Notes: generated from the letters alone by a model not told the origin. A stretch of DNA of 64,000 nucleotides from Bradyrhizobium daqingense (GCF_021044685.1 NZ_CP088014.1:5380001-5444000), one strand, 5' to 3'. Counted from the first letter of the stretch, positions 33,823 through 42,793 are shown. Made by a program: numbers and translations.

Positions 33823-36051
33823 TCAGAACGTAGCGCCGGCCTTGAGCAGATAGGTGCGGCCGGGCAGCGGATAGGCGCTGAAGCGGCCGTCGGTGAACGT
33901 GCTTGCGATCGCATAATCGTAGTAGAGCGCGTTCAGCACGTTGTTGACGCTGAGCGACCAGAAATAGCGCTCATATTGACCGCTGAGCTTGAGGTCGATC
34001 GTGCCGTTGGCTGGGATCGGCTTCTGGGTTCCTGCCTGGTCGTTGTCCATGCGGCGCTCGCTCCAGAAGCGCGCGGTCGCATCGAGCACCACGTAGTTCT
34101 GCCAGATGTGCCAGGTGAGACCCGCGCTCGCGGTGTAGCGCGAGACCAGAGGCACGTCGTTGCCAGCCCAGACGCCCTCGCGGAAAACCGCCCTCGTATA
34201 GGCCACTCCGGAGCGCAGCAGCAGGGCGTCGTTGACGCGATAGGAGACACTGGTCTCCGAGCCGTAACGGCGGGTCGGATCGAGATTGGTGTTGTAGAAC
34301 AGGATCGGATTGAAATGGACCTCGTTGGTGAGATCCATCAGATAGAGGCTGCTCTGCATCTGAAGACCGCCTCCCCTGATGCGCAGCCCGCCCTCGACAT
34401 CCTGCGAGGTCTGGGTCTTGAGCTGGAACGTCTGCGGGAGCGGATTGAAGAAGGGATCGAATGAGGGTCCCGACGACACGCGCTCGTCGACATCAGGCGT
34501 GCGGAACGCCCGCGCGGCGCGGCCGAACAGCGAGACCATGTCGTTGAGGCGATGCTCGGCACCGAAATGCAACGCATATTGGGTCTCGTCGCTCCGCAGC
34601 GGTAGCGCGCCGATGTCGGCGTTGAACGGAGCCATCGGATCAAAATTGTCGCGTGCCGCGAGATGGATGCTCTGCACCCGCGCGCCGTAGGAGATGTCGG
34701 TCGTCGGCATCACACCCAGCGCGTGCTGGAAATAGCCCGCGACCGTCTGCTGCCTGAGGTCGTAATTGTGCCAGGGAGCAAGACCCTGGCCGGCACCGCG
34801 GTTCTGCCGGAAGCTCGCATCGTAATAGTCGACGCCGGTCAGGAGCTGCGACGGCATGCCGAACGCCAAGCTCTTCACGCTGAGCCGCGGCGTGATCGAC
34901 CAGGTCGTCAGCTCGGCGTCGACATAGGTCGAGGTGAAGAAGGCAGGCACCGGCGTCGGACTGGAGAAGAACGCACTCTGTTGCTTCTTGTTGCGCATGC
35001 CGCCATCGACGATGAGATCGACGCCATTCACCAGGGTCTTGGTGAGGCCCGTTGTTGCGCCAAATCCCTGCTGGTTGGCATAGTTGAAGGGGGTGCTGGT
35101 CCCCCTTCGGTTGGTCGCGACCTCGTCGAGGCCGATGGAGGGATCGACGGTGCGGCCGCCCGGCAGTCGCAGCTCCTGATTATCGCCGGTAACCGTCAGG
35201 AAAGCGGTCAGGCCTGGCGTCGTGTAATTGAGATTGCCGACGCCGTTCTGCTGGGAATAACGATTATTGTCGCGATAGCCATCGGTCTTGACGGTATTGC
35301 CGTAAAACGAGGTCGACCACGGACCCGAATTGAGGGACGTCGAGACATTACCGAGCCTGGCGTTGAACGAGCCGAAGCCGGCCTCGATGCGCGCGGCGAC
35401 CGGCGGTCCGCCGGCACCGTTCCCGGTGACGATGTTGATGACGCCGCCGACCGCATTGTCGCCATAGAGCACCGCGCCGGAATTGCCCCGGGTGATCTCG
35501 ATGCGCTCGATCGCGTTGAGCGGGATGGTGGATAGGTCCACCTGCGTCATGTCGATGTCGTTCAGCCGCCGCCCATTGATCAGCACCAGCGTGTTGGCGT
35601 TGGCGAAGGCGCCGAAGCCGCGCAGGTCGACGCTGGTCTTGGCGCCAATCTGGCTGCCATAAAACGTTGTGAGCTGGGCGCCCGCGACTTGGCCCCCGAT
35701 GATCTCGGCAAGCGTCAGCGACGGCGAATGAGCGATGTCCGCGGCCGTGATGACGGTCGTGGCGGCGCCGACGATACCTCCATCGTTGGCGGCCGCCTCG
35801 CCGCCCGAGCCGGACGAGCCGGTTCCCGTCGACGCGACGTTCGGCGTCGTCCGGCGCCTGCCGGTATCGCCATTGCCGGTCGCTCTGGCGCGCGTTCGGT
35901 TCTGATCGGTGGGGCTCGTCACCTCGACCGGCGGCAGTCGCTCGACGGCGGCCTGCTGCGCGCGGGCGATTGAGGGATCGAGCAAAGCAAGGGAAACGGC
36001 TGCAACGATGCCGGCGCAGGGGCGCCGGGCCGCAGAGAAAACAAAAGGCAC
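33823..36051 (-). CDS. TonB-dependent outer-membrane receptor, likely cobalamin (BtuB-like)
   Basis: 742 residues from a GTG. A signal peptide ends near SIARA-QQ. A low-complexity Gly/Ser/Thr linker (about 55-90) precedes the plug domain (TVITAADIAHSPSLTLAEIIG, RGFGAFANANTLVLINGRRLND, IERIEITRGNSGAVLYGDNAVGGVINI), followed by a 22-strand barrel ending in LPGRTYLLKAGATF with the terminal aromatic residue needed for Bam insertion. The cobalamin riboswitch 127 bp upstream on the same strand is the main reason to assign vitamin B12 or a related corrinoid as substrate. Confidence 0.88.
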   Translation of the reverse strand: MPFVFSAARRPCAGIVAAVSLALLDPSIARAQQAAVERLPPVEVTSPTDQNRTRARATGNGDTGRRRTTPNVASTGTGSSGSGGEAAANDGGIVGAATTVITAADIAHSPSLTLAEIIGGQVAGAQLTTFYGSQIGAKTSVDLRGFGAFANANTLVLINGRRLNDIDMTQVDLSTIPLNAIERIEITRGNSGAVLYGDNAVGGVINIVTGNGAGGPPVAARIEAGFGSFNARLGNVSTSLNSGPWSTSFYGNTVKTDGYRDNNRYSQQNGVGNLNYTTPGLTAFLTVTGDNQELRLPGGRTVDPSIGLDEVATNRRGTSTPFNYANQQGFGATTGLTKTLVNGVDLIVDGGMRNKKQQSAFFSSPTPVPAFFTSTYVDAELTTWSITPRLSVKSLAFGMPSQLLTGVDYYDASFRQNRGAGQGLAPWHNYDLRQQTVAGYFQHALGVMPTTDISYGARVQSIHLAARDNFDPMAPFNADIGALPLRSDETQYALHFGAEHRLNDMVSLFGRAARAFRTPDVDERVSSGPSFDPFFNPLPQTFQLKTQTSQDVEGGLRIRGGGLQMQSSLYLMDLTNEVHFNPILFYNTNLDPTRRYGSETSVSYRVNDALLLRSGVAYTRAVFREGVWAGNDVPLVSRYTASAGLTWHIWQNYVVLDATARFWSERRMDNDQAGTQKPIPANGTIDLKLSGQYERYFWSLSVNNVLNALYYDYAIASTFTDGRFSAYPLPGRTYLLKAGATF

Positions 36052-36177
36052 AGTTTAAACCTCGGCATGACGTCAGTGGCACGTCACAGCGAACGAGGCT
36101 CTATGGCGGAGCGATCTATTGCTCCGGTGAAGCCAATGTCTGTACTCCCCGACCGACATCTTCGCGTGTGACCACGG

Positions 36178-36367
36178 CTGACGGCAGGTCTCCTGGCTCG
36201 CGGGTCGTTACCTCTGCGTCGCCTTCCCAGGACCGAGTTTCCCAGTGGCACAGGACGAGAGATTCACCGCTTACAGTTGCGGGGGCAGCCGTGGCGTTGA
36301 AAAAATCCCGACGTAGGGGACATCTCGCACCACATTCCCTTTTGATCTCCGAAAGGAGAACCGTCAG
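36178..36367 (-). ncRNA. Cobalamin (AdoCbl) riboswitch
   Basis: On the minus strand the element opens with CTGACGG (36367-36361) and closes with CCGTCAG (36184-36178), a 7-bp closing stem. Inside, in order, are the hallmarks of the class: GGGAATGTGGTGCGA, GCTGCCCCCGCAACTGTAAG, the B12-box neighbourhood GTGCCACTGGG, GGGAAGGCG and GAGCCAGGAGACCTGCC. It lies 127 bp upstream of the TonB receptor start, so it should repress the receptor and the downstream membrane protein when cobalamin is abundant. The region 36052-36177 would be the expression platform; I see no certain Rho-independent terminator in it. Confidence 0.95.
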
Positions 36368-36444
36368 CGGCCAATCTAGGGGGCGCCCACGCCGGGGTCA
36401 ATCGACGGTTGCAATGCCCGCGTGCAATGCGATCGGCCGGGTTC

Positions 36445-36702
36445 CTATGTCCGTCCCCTTGGGCGCTGGGCCTGGGCCCAGGCGATGGCGACGTCACGAG
36501 GTGGGACGTCGATGCGCTTGATCGGTGTCAACTCGCCGGAGGCCGAGACGATCGCTGTCTCCTCGCGGCGGCAGCGCGGGCACACGAAACGGACCTCGTG
36601 CGGGGATGCCGACCAGCTTGAACGTTTCACGTTGGCGGCCATCGGCCAGGCATCGCATTGCGAGCACGATACCAGGAACCGGCCGGGATCGAGCATACCC
36701 AT
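36445..36702 (-). CDS. Small zinc-ribbon-like hypothetical protein
   Basis: 85 residues. Two CxxC-type pairs, SCSQCDAW and FVCPRCRREE, separated by ~24 residues, make a likely zinc ribbon. The rest is IVSASGELTPIKRIDVPPRDVAIAWAQAQ, hydrophilic. No signal peptide. A second ATG two codons in is also usable. Same strand as, and upstream of, the cobalamin riboswitch, but with about 75 bp between, so they are probably separate units. Function unknown. Confidence 0.65.
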   Translation of the reverse strand: MGMLDPGRFLVSCSQCDAWPMAANVKRSSWSASPHEVRFVCPRCRREETAIVSASGELTPIKRIDVPPRDVAIAWAQAQRPRGRT

Positions 36703-36817
36703 TCCATCGGACTCCGCGTCCTGCCCGCTCCTTCAATGATTAATCCATGTGAATCGTTCCGGTGCCCGAGCACCGGCAGCGCCATGTCTGCTGCGAACCC
36801 GTGATCCGCCGGTCCGC

Positions 36818-37033
36818 TCAGCGAGCCCCCTTGAGGGTACAGGACGTTGAGCAGGTGACCGTGGTGCCACGATCGCACGCTTTGCAGGCGTTGACGCACT
36901 GCTTCATGTCGCGCGGATTGTAGCTGTAGTTTCGCAACGGGCAGGATGAGACCGAGGTCGAGCCAGTGATGTCCTGCCCTTGATCGCAGGCCGCCGTCAT
37001 GAGCGCAAACATGATCACTGCAACGAGGCGCAT
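36818..37033 (-). CDS. Small cysteine-rich lipoprotein
   Basis: 71 residues. VIMFALMTAACDQG is a lipobox (TAAC), so the mature part is about 55 residues, with seven more cysteines: SSCPLRNYSYNPRDMKQCVNAC, KACDRG, TVTCSTSC. This spacing suggests several disulphides in the periplasm. No domain recognised. Minus strand, between the zinc-ribbon gene and a small soluble gene. Confidence 0.65.
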   Translation of the reverse strand: MRLVAVIMFALMTAACDQGQDITGSTSVSSCPLRNYSYNPRDMKQCVNACKACDRGTTVTCSTSCTLKGAR

Positions 37034-37181
37034 GGGATTGCCCTGTCAGCACGACAACGACACTCGCGAGGAACGCTGCATCGCAACGAACCCCGGCCTT
37101 CCCACTACGGGTATCGCCGGTCAGCGACGCCCGCATGCACCCGAGGATGCGCGCCAAACGTTAAGAAGGGATTGCCACCGG

Positions 37182-37358
37182 TCAGGCCGCAGCTCTGGCT
37201 GCAATCACCTGTCGCATATCCACCGCCAGCTGGCGGTACTGTTCGCCGAGCTTCAGGTAGAATTCGCGCTTGTTGCTGTCGGTGGCGAGCTTGGCAATCA
37301 GCTCGCATTCGGCGGTGAGCGTCTCGAACCGTTCCAGCCTGTCATGAAGATCTGTCAT
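37182..37358 (-). CDS. Small hypothetical helical protein
   Basis: 58 residues from the ATG at 37358 (MTDLHDRLERF), chosen because GGGGA precedes it by 8 bases; a GTG at 37391 would add 11 residues. Almost entirely charged, amphipathic helix (LERFETLTAECELIAKLATDSNKREFYLKLGEQYRQLAVDMRQVI). No known family. Isolated on the minus strand. Confidence 0.5.
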   Translation of the reverse strand: MTDLHDRLERFETLTAECELIAKLATDSNKREFYLKLGEQYRQLAVDMRQVIAARAAA

Positions 37359-37484
37359 CGGCGTGTCCCCATCAAACGCCACAAGGGACACTTAACGTAA
37401 GCCCGGGAAATAGGTCACGGCGAACATCGTTATCGACTAGAACCGTTTTTTCCCGACGCAGCGACGCCAGCTCGATAAGGACGG

Positions 37485-39221
37485 CTATTTCTGGTCCAGC
37501 CGCCAGGCGCCGTCCCACCCATTGCCCGGCGAATTAGCCTCGAACTGCGCGATGCGGCCGAGCAGCGTACGCGAAGGGCCGTCACCAGGTACCGCTTCGA
37601 GCGCCGCGTTGAAGGCGGCGCGGGCGTCGCCGAAGCGCTGCGCACGATAGGCGGCAAGACCTTCGGCATAGTGCGTGCGCAGGCTCGCTTGCGGACCGGT
37701 GAGCGCGCCGGCCCTGCCCATCACCTCGAAGATCGCCTGCGGTGCACTCTGGCCGGCGACCGCGATGCGATCGATCTCACGCAGCTCGAGCTGCGCGCCG
37801 ATTGCGTCCGCGGTCGCCTGCGCAACCAGGATGCGCGTGCCGTAGGCCTTGTTGGCGGCCTCCAGCCGCGAGGCGAGATTCACGGCGTCGCCCATCACGG
37901 TGAAGCTCATCATCAGCTCGGAGCCGATGCTGCCGGTCAGGACCTCGCCGGTGGCGATGCCGATGCGCAGGTCGCACGGCGCCGGCATGGCGCGGATGCC
38001 GAGCAGATCCGGCAGCTGCTTCTGGAGCGCAGGCACTTGATCGGCCATCTCGATGGCGGCAAGGCCGGCGAGCGCCGCCTGCTCGTCCTCCTCAATGAAG
38101 GGCGGGCCCCAATAGGACATGATGGCGTCGCCGATATATTTGTCGATGACGCCGCGATTGCTGCGGATCGGACCGGACATCACCGTGAAGTAGTGGTTCA
38201 TCACCTTGACGAGTCCGCGCGGGGTCATGCCCTCGCTCATCGAGGTGAAGCCGCTCATGTCGCAGAACATGATGGTCATGACCCGGCGCTGGCCTTCGAT
38301 GGCGACCTCCGGCCGGTCGATCAGGCCCTGCACGACCTTGGGATCGATGTAGCGACCGAAGGTCTCACGGATGCGTTCGTTGTGACGCAGCTGCTCGATC
38401 ATGCGGTTGAAGGCCGCGGCAAGCTCGCCGATCTCGTCCTGCGTCGAGACGCTGATCGGCTTGTCGAACCGGCCCGCCTCGACCTCTCGGGTCCCGGCGA
38501 GCAACAACCGGACCGGGCGCGTGATGCCACTGCTCACCAGGAGCGCAAAGGCAAATCCGACGATCGCTGCGAGCAAGGTCACAATGCCCGACACGATGAT
38601 CGCCTGATGCTGCTGGCTGATCACCTGCGACGTGCTGAAGAAGACCTGCGTCAGCATGTCGCCGCGGATCGCGTCGATCTTCTGATTGAAATGGTCTCGC
38701 AGCACGTCGAGGTGCTCCAGCGTGGTGCGGGCCTGCTCCATCTGTTTGGCGTCGACCTGCTTGACCAGCTTGCCGTGTTCCTCGTTCAGATCGCGGCGCA
38801 GCTCGGTGACGGCGGTCTCGATACGGAGCTCGATGCGCGCCAGCGCGGCATTGTCGGAGTACGTCCTGGGATCGTCGATAATCGCGTTGATGAGCTTGCG
38901 CGCAGCCTCGGCCTCCTCCTCGATCTTCCGATCCGATTGCTCGAACTCACGCAGGCGGGCCGCATAGGCCTCCTCGTCGGAAGGCGACTGCATCTTGGTC
39001 ATGACCATGCGCCGCAGCGCCAGCGCCCGCTCCAGCGAGCGGATATTGGCGCGCGCCAGATGGCCATAGGCGGGGATGTAGCGGTTGGTCAGCTCGTCCA
39101 GGAGAATGCCGACCTTGCTCGACATCACCATCGACAGAATCGAGGTGACCAGCATCAGGACGATCAATCCGAGGGCGATGCCGACGATCTTGCGCCGGAT
39201 CGACTGGTTGAAAATCGGCAT
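37485..39221 (-). CDS. Membrane adenylate/guanylate cyclase (sensor-HAMP-class III cyclase)
   Basis: 578 residues from MPIFNQSIRR (39221). Helix 1 (KIVGIALGLIVLMLVTSIL), a ~185-residue periplasmic helical sensor (four-helix-bundle type), helix 2 (QAIIVSGIVTLLAAIVGFAFALL), HAMP (SSGITRPVRLLLAGTREVE), and a class III cyclase domain: MTIMFCDMSGFTSMSEG and IGDAIMSYWGPP supply the two metal aspartates, and VMGDAVNLASRLEAANKAYG the ribose/transition-state region. A C-terminal helical tail (SLRTHYAEGLAAYRAQRFGDARAAFNAAL) looks like a single TPR unit. Likely makes cAMP. Confidence 0.9.
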   Translation of the reverse strand: MPIFNQSIRRKIVGIALGLIVLMLVTSILSMVMSSKVGILLDELTNRYIPAYGHLARANIRSLERALALRRMVMTKMQSPSDEEAYAARLREFEQSDRKIEEEAEAARKLINAIIDDPRTYSDNAALARIELRIETAVTELRRDLNEEHGKLVKQVDAKQMEQARTTLEHLDVLRDHFNQKIDAIRGDMLTQVFFSTSQVISQQHQAIIVSGIVTLLAAIVGFAFALLVSSGITRPVRLLLAGTREVEAGRFDKPISVSTQDEIGELAAAFNRMIEQLRHNERIRETFGRYIDPKVVQGLIDRPEVAIEGQRRVMTIMFCDMSGFTSMSEGMTPRGLVKVMNHYFTVMSGPIRSNRGVIDKYIGDAIMSYWGPPFIEEDEQAALAGLAAIEMADQVPALQKQLPDLLGIRAMPAPCDLRIGIATGEVLTGSIGSELMMSFTVMGDAVNLASRLEAANKAYGTRILVAQATADAIGAQLELREIDRIAVAGQSAPQAIFEVMGRAGALTGPQASLRTHYAEGLAAYRAQRFGDARAAFNAALEAVPGDGPSRTLLGRIAQFEANSPGNGWDGAWRLDQK

Positions 39222-39541
39222 AGGTGCAGGGCAAAGGCTGGAGAATGGAAAGATGGAACTCAATACACCGGAATCGACGGCGGGAGCACGCGCAATCTGG
39301 CCGACGTCCTGGACGAGGCGCAACCGTCGCGGGAGCCCTAATCGTTAACAAAGGTTAAAGGCGCTGCCTTTTGCGCGATTTCGGAAGTTCCCGAGTTCCT
39401 ATCCGTATTTTGCCGCATTGTTGCGGGAGCGTGAGGAATGCGAAACGATGTCATGACATCGTTTGGTTGTCGTCTTTCGATTCTCAAGCCGCATGTCGTC
39501 GCGGACCTTGGTTTGTAGTGGTTTCGCAGGGGGACCATGGA
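39222..39541. other. Divergent intergenic region, cyclase / lytic transglycosylase
   Basis: 320 bp that must hold both promoters. It starts with GTTAACAAAGGTTAAAGG near 39345, then the perfect palindrome at 39443-39464, and GGGGGA (39529-39534) just before the transglycosylase start. No other gene is supported here. Confidence 0.7.
39443..39464. promoter_or_regulatory. Perfect 22-bp palindrome, candidate operator
   Basis: AAACGATGTCA is followed directly by its exact reverse complement TGACATCGTTT, with no spacer, 78 bp upstream of the lytic transglycosylase start and 221 bp upstream of the cyclase start. Length, perfect symmetry and position suggest a dimeric-regulator site. It is not followed by a T-tract on either strand, so it is not a terminator. 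Confidence 0.6.
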
Positions 39542-41731
39542 ATGAACCAGTGCCTACGCTCGCTCGCGTGTGTCGTGACCGTGGCCGCGATGGCCTTTCT
39601 TCCCACCGAGCTCGTGGCGAAGAGCAGTCACAAATCATCTGCACCGAAGAAGACGCATGAGGCGAAAGCCGGCAAGCCGCGTCACGCTGCCGCCGGCAAA
39701 GCGCGGCACGGCAAGCATGCCGAGGCCAAGCGCAAATCGAAGAAGACGGTCGACGAGCCCTCGGCCAAGCCGGCACCGCCGCCGCTGACCGGCGATCTTG
39801 CCGCGCTGCGGGATGCGATCGACCTCGCGCGCAGGGGCAAGACGGAGGATGCGACCGCCGCTCGCGACCGCATCGCGGATCCCGCCGGGCAGAAGCTCGC
39901 GGACTGGTACATGCTGCGGCACTCCGAGAGCACGGCGAATTTCAAACGCTATGCCGCCTTCCTTGCCGCCAATCCGGACTGGCCGAGCAGCGCTCTCTTG
40001 CGCCGCCGCGCGGAGGCGCGGCTGTGGCAGGAGAAGAGCGACGGGGCCACCGTGCACAAATTCACCATGGACCGGCCGACCAGCGCCAAGGGCAAGTTCG
40101 CACTGGCCCGCGTGCTGCTCACGGAAGGCGAGACCGACAGGGCCGCCCGTCTCGTGCGCGAGGCCTGGCGCGCGGACGAGCTGTCGGAGCGGAGCGAAGA
40201 AGATTCCTACGCCGCGTTCCGCGATCTTCTGTCCGCCGACGATCACCGCGCGCGCATGGACAAGCGCCTGGGCGCCAAGGACTATGACGGTGCAAGGCGC
40301 GCGGCCAAACGGCTCGGCGAGGATGCGCTTGCGATCGTGAAAGCCTGCGCGGCCGTCACCGGCAAGTCGAGCAAGGCCAAGGACTATCTCGAGGACGTCC
40401 CGGCCCAGGAGCGGCGCGATCTCGGCTACGTGCTGTGCCGCGCCCAGTGGCATCTTCAGAACGACCGTATCGACGACGCGGCCGAATTGATCCTCGCCGC
40501 CCTGCCCGACACGATGGCCGCGCAGGACACCGATGCTTGGTGGCGCGAGCGCCGCATGTTGGCGCGCAAGCTGCTCGACCAGGGCAAGTCCAAGACGGCC
40601 TATGACGTGGTGCGCACGGCCGCGGTGCCGGAAAAGGAAGTCTACCGCGTCGACTACCATTTCATGTGCGGCTGGATCGCGCTGCGCTATCTCGACGACC
40701 CCAAGACGGCGATGGTGCATTTCGCATCGATCGACGCAGGCTCGCCCAATCCGATTGCGCTGTCGCGCGCCCATTATTGGCGCGGCCGCGCCGCCGAGGC
40801 GATGGGCGCGGCGGCCGACGCGCGCATGAGCTATCGGGCGGCGGCGCGCTACCACACCGCCTATTATGGCCAGCTCGCCCGCGCCAAGCTCGGCCTCGAC
40901 GGCATCGAGCTGCGTCCGCCCTCGCCCGTGCTGGCCGGCGCCGACACGCCGTCAGCGGACGACCGCGTGCGCGCGGCCAACATGCTCTACGATCTCGGTG
41001 AGCGCGATGTCGTGTTCTATTATGCCGAGGATTTCGCCAAGGAGAGCACCGACGCCGCAGCGCTGGAAGCGCTCGGCGAGCTCGCCAGGCAGCGCAACGA
41101 TGCGCGCGTGATGCTGGAGATCGGCAAGTCGGCCCTGGCGCGCGGGCTCGCGCTCGACCACTACGCCTTCCCCACCATCGGCATTCCCGAGCACAAGCAG
41201 GTCGCGCCTGCCATCGAGACCAGCGTGATCTATTCGGTGGCGCGCACCGAAAGCTCGTTCGATCAGCGCGACAAGTCGCACGCCAACGCGGTCGGCCTGA
41301 TGCAGGTGACGCCGGAAGCGGGCCGCGATACCGCCAAGCGCTTCGGCCTGACCTATGACTGGGGCAGGATGGTCTCCGATCCCGTCTACAACACGCAGAT
41401 GGGAGCCGCCGAGCTCAGCGCGCTGTTCTCGGAATATCGCGGCAACCAGATCATGACCTTCGCCGGCTACAATGCCGGCCGCGGCCGCGTGCGCGAATGG
41501 GTGCAGGCGCGCGGCGACCCCAGAGACCCGAAGGTGGACCCGGTCGACTGGGTCGAGCGCATTCCACTGTCGGAGACCCGCAACTACGTCCAGCGCGTGA
41601 TGGAGAACGTGCTGGTCTACCGCGCCCGGTTCGAAGACAGCGGCATGATCGCCGGCAAGAGCGACCAGCGCGTGGTGACGAAGGAGGCCGGCGCCACCGC
41701 ACCCGTGGCGGCCGCAGCACCCGCTCCCTAG
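39542..41731 (+). CDS. Soluble lytic murein transglycosylase (Slt70-like)
   Basis: 729 residues from ATG 39542, preceded by GGGGGA at 8 bases; a longer frame from 39371 is not needed. Signal peptide VVTVAAMAFLPTELVA, then a Lys/Ala/His-rich linker, an alpha-superhelical U domain (about 100-580), and a C-terminal GH23 catalytic domain: ARTESSFDQRDKSHANAVGL contains the catalytic glutamate (ES), followed by MQVTPEAGRDTAKRFG and IMTFAGYNAGRGRVREW. Cleaves peptidoglycan to 1,6-anhydromuropeptides, whose recycling uses NagZ at 19445-20473. Confidence 0.93.
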   Translation: MNQCLRSLACVVTVAAMAFLPTELVAKSSHKSSAPKKTHEAKAGKPRHAAAGKARHGKHAEAKRKSKKTVDEPSAKPAPPPLTGDLAALRDAIDLARRGKTEDATAARDRIADPAGQKLADWYMLRHSESTANFKRYAAFLAANPDWPSSALLRRRAEARLWQEKSDGATVHKFTMDRPTSAKGKFALARVLLTEGETDRAARLVREAWRADELSERSEEDSYAAFRDLLSADDHRARMDKRLGAKDYDGARRAAKRLGEDALAIVKACAAVTGKSSKAKDYLEDVPAQERRDLGYVLCRAQWHLQNDRIDDAAELILAALPDTMAAQDTDAWWRERRMLARKLLDQGKSKTAYDVVRTAAVPEKEVYRVDYHFMCGWIALRYLDDPKTAMVHFASIDAGSPNPIALSRAHYWRGRAAEAMGAAADARMSYRAAARYHTAYYGQLARAKLGLDGIELRPPSPVLAGADTPSADDRVRAANMLYDLGERDVVFYYAEDFAKESTDAAALEALGELARQRNDARVMLEIGKSALARGLALDHYAFPTIGIPEHKQVAPAIETSVIYSVARTESSFDQRDKSHANAVGLMQVTPEAGRDTAKRFGLTYDWGRMVSDPVYNTQMGAAELSALFSEYRGNQIMTFAGYNAGRGRVREWVQARGDPRDPKVDPVDWVERIPLSETRNYVQRVMENVLVYRARFEDSGMIAGKSDQRVVTKEAGATAPVAAAAPAP

Positions 41732-41806
41732 TCGACGCCGCCGGGGCTGGACGCGGCGACTGCAAGGTTGCGTTGCTGCGGCTTCCACGCGAGTGCAGTC
41801 GCGTAG

Positions 41807-42169
41807 CTAGGTGTCACCTCCTTCCAGCTCGATCAGATCGCGACCGTCCAAATATGCGGCGGTCAAGGCTCTTGCGAAGCTCCAGGTCTGGATCGTGTAG
41901 CTCCAGCACGAGACCGCACCCAGGACCGCCAACATCTCGATCATGTTGCCGGCGGCGATCTCGACGTTTCCGGCGGCCGGCCCTGCGCGTCCAGCTATCG
42001 GCCATTGCGTCAACAGCGTGACGACTTCGCGCCGCCGATAGCAATCGTAGTCACAGTAACGGTGCTGGGTCCGCGCATGGCGGACGTAGCCGGACTGGAT
42101 CGACCGCGAGCATGTGCTGCATGTCGCAGCGTGCAGGGGTGGCTCGTGATTGACCACCACGAATTTCAC
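41807..42169 (-). CDS. Small CxxC/YCDYxCYR protein with membrane segment (paralogue 1)
   Basis: 120 residues from a GTG that overlaps the previous stop by 4 bp. The N-terminal half, with ATCSTCSRSIQSGYVR and QHRYCDYDCYRRRE, is a paralogue of the next gene (42166-42354): CxxC, then ~17 residues, then YCDYxCYR. The C-terminal half is different and includes a hydrophobic helix (MIEMLAVLGAVSCWSYTIQTW). It looks like a small metal-binding domain fused to a membrane anchor. Last gene of a four-gene operon. Confidence 0.6.
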   Translation of the reverse strand: MKFVVVNHEPPLHAATCSTCSRSIQSGYVRHARTQHRYCDYDCYRRREVVTLLTQWPIAGRAGPAAGNVEIAAGNMIEMLAVLGAVSCWSYTIQTWSFARALTAAYLDGRDLIELEGGDT

Positions 42170-42354
42170 GACACCGCCCTCATGCGATCATTCGCGAGCG
42201 CCTCGCAGAACAGCCGGTAGCACTGATAGTCGCAGTAAGGCAGGCGCGTCGTGATCTCGCGGAGATATCCGCCTTCGATCGACTCGCAGCACTGCAAGCA
42301 CCAGGTCTGCCGGAACGGCGTCCGGTCATTCACCAGCACGAACGCGAATCTCAT
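42166..42354 (-). CDS. Small CxxC/YCDYxCYR protein (paralogue 2)
   Basis: 62 residues from MRFAFVLVNDRTP (42354). WCLQCCESIEGGYLRE and LPYCDYQCYRLFCEAL align with the neighbour's N-terminal half over about 45 residues (about 40 % identical by eye). It has the cysteine module only, with no membrane part. The start overlaps the stop of the gene before it by 4 bp (ATGA) and its own stop overlaps the next gene, so the three are tightly coupled. Confidence 0.6.
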   Translation of the reverse strand: MRFAFVLVNDRTPFRQTWCLQCCESIEGGYLREITTRLPYCDYQCYRLFCEALANDRMRAVS

Positions 42355-42743
42355 GTGGCACCTCCCAAAGCGAAGCAGTAAACGCTGTCCATTGGAGACA
42401 GTGCGGGTGGCGGAGCGCAAAGGTGATTTCGACCGTCCGGGTTATCCCTGTTTCGCTCCACTTTCTGCGGCGGGATCAGAATGTATCTCCCGTCCTCCCT
42501 GCGCCGTGCGTAGATCTGGCCGTCGATGTACTTGATGTCGGTCGGATAGCAGTCAGAGCTGTTACAGCAACTGATGCCGGGATTATCCGGCATGTGCCAG
42601 GTCGAATAGAACTTTTCGTGCAGCCCCTGATCCTGGGGCGGGTGCTGCCGATGAACGGCACCCCGTCCCGTCTCCTGCGCCTGGACCGTCGCAATGGAGC
42701 CGAGGAGAATGATCCAGCACAACGGGTTGTGAGAGCGTTTCAA
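42351..42743 (-). CDS. Secreted small hypothetical protein
   Basis: 130 residues from a TTG at 42743, supported by AGGGAG 8 bases upstream. Signal peptide LCWIILLGSIATVQA-QE. The mature part has FYSTWHMPDNPGISCCNSSDCYPTDIKYIDGQIYARR and RYILIPPQKVERNRDNPDGRNHLCAP, with five cysteines likely oxidised in the periplasm. I recognise this as a type of conserved rhizobial hypothetical but know no function. Within the four-gene cysteine-rich operon. Confidence 0.65.
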   Translation of the reverse strand: MKRSHNPLCWIILLGSIATVQAQETGRGAVHRQHPPQDQGLHEKFYSTWHMPDNPGISCCNSSDCYPTDIKYIDGQIYARRREDGRYILIPPQKVERNRDNPDGRNHLCAPPPALSPMDSVYCFALGGAT

Positions 42744-42793
42744 CGTACGGGCTCCCTGTCAGAGCTGAACGATGTCAGCCCTCCAACTCAGCC

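Noticed and set aside
37671..39341. Plus-strand frame of 556 codons opposite the cyclase gene
   Set aside because: Its sequence is rich in Arg, His, Asp and Leu in the way antisense frames of high-GC genes are, has no recognisable domain, and the minus-strand frame has complete HAMP and cyclase motifs.
42166..42420. Longer version of the small cysteine gene starting at 42420
   Set aside because: The extra 22 residues overlap the previous gene and precede a better-placed ATG at 42354 that forms an ATGA overlap.
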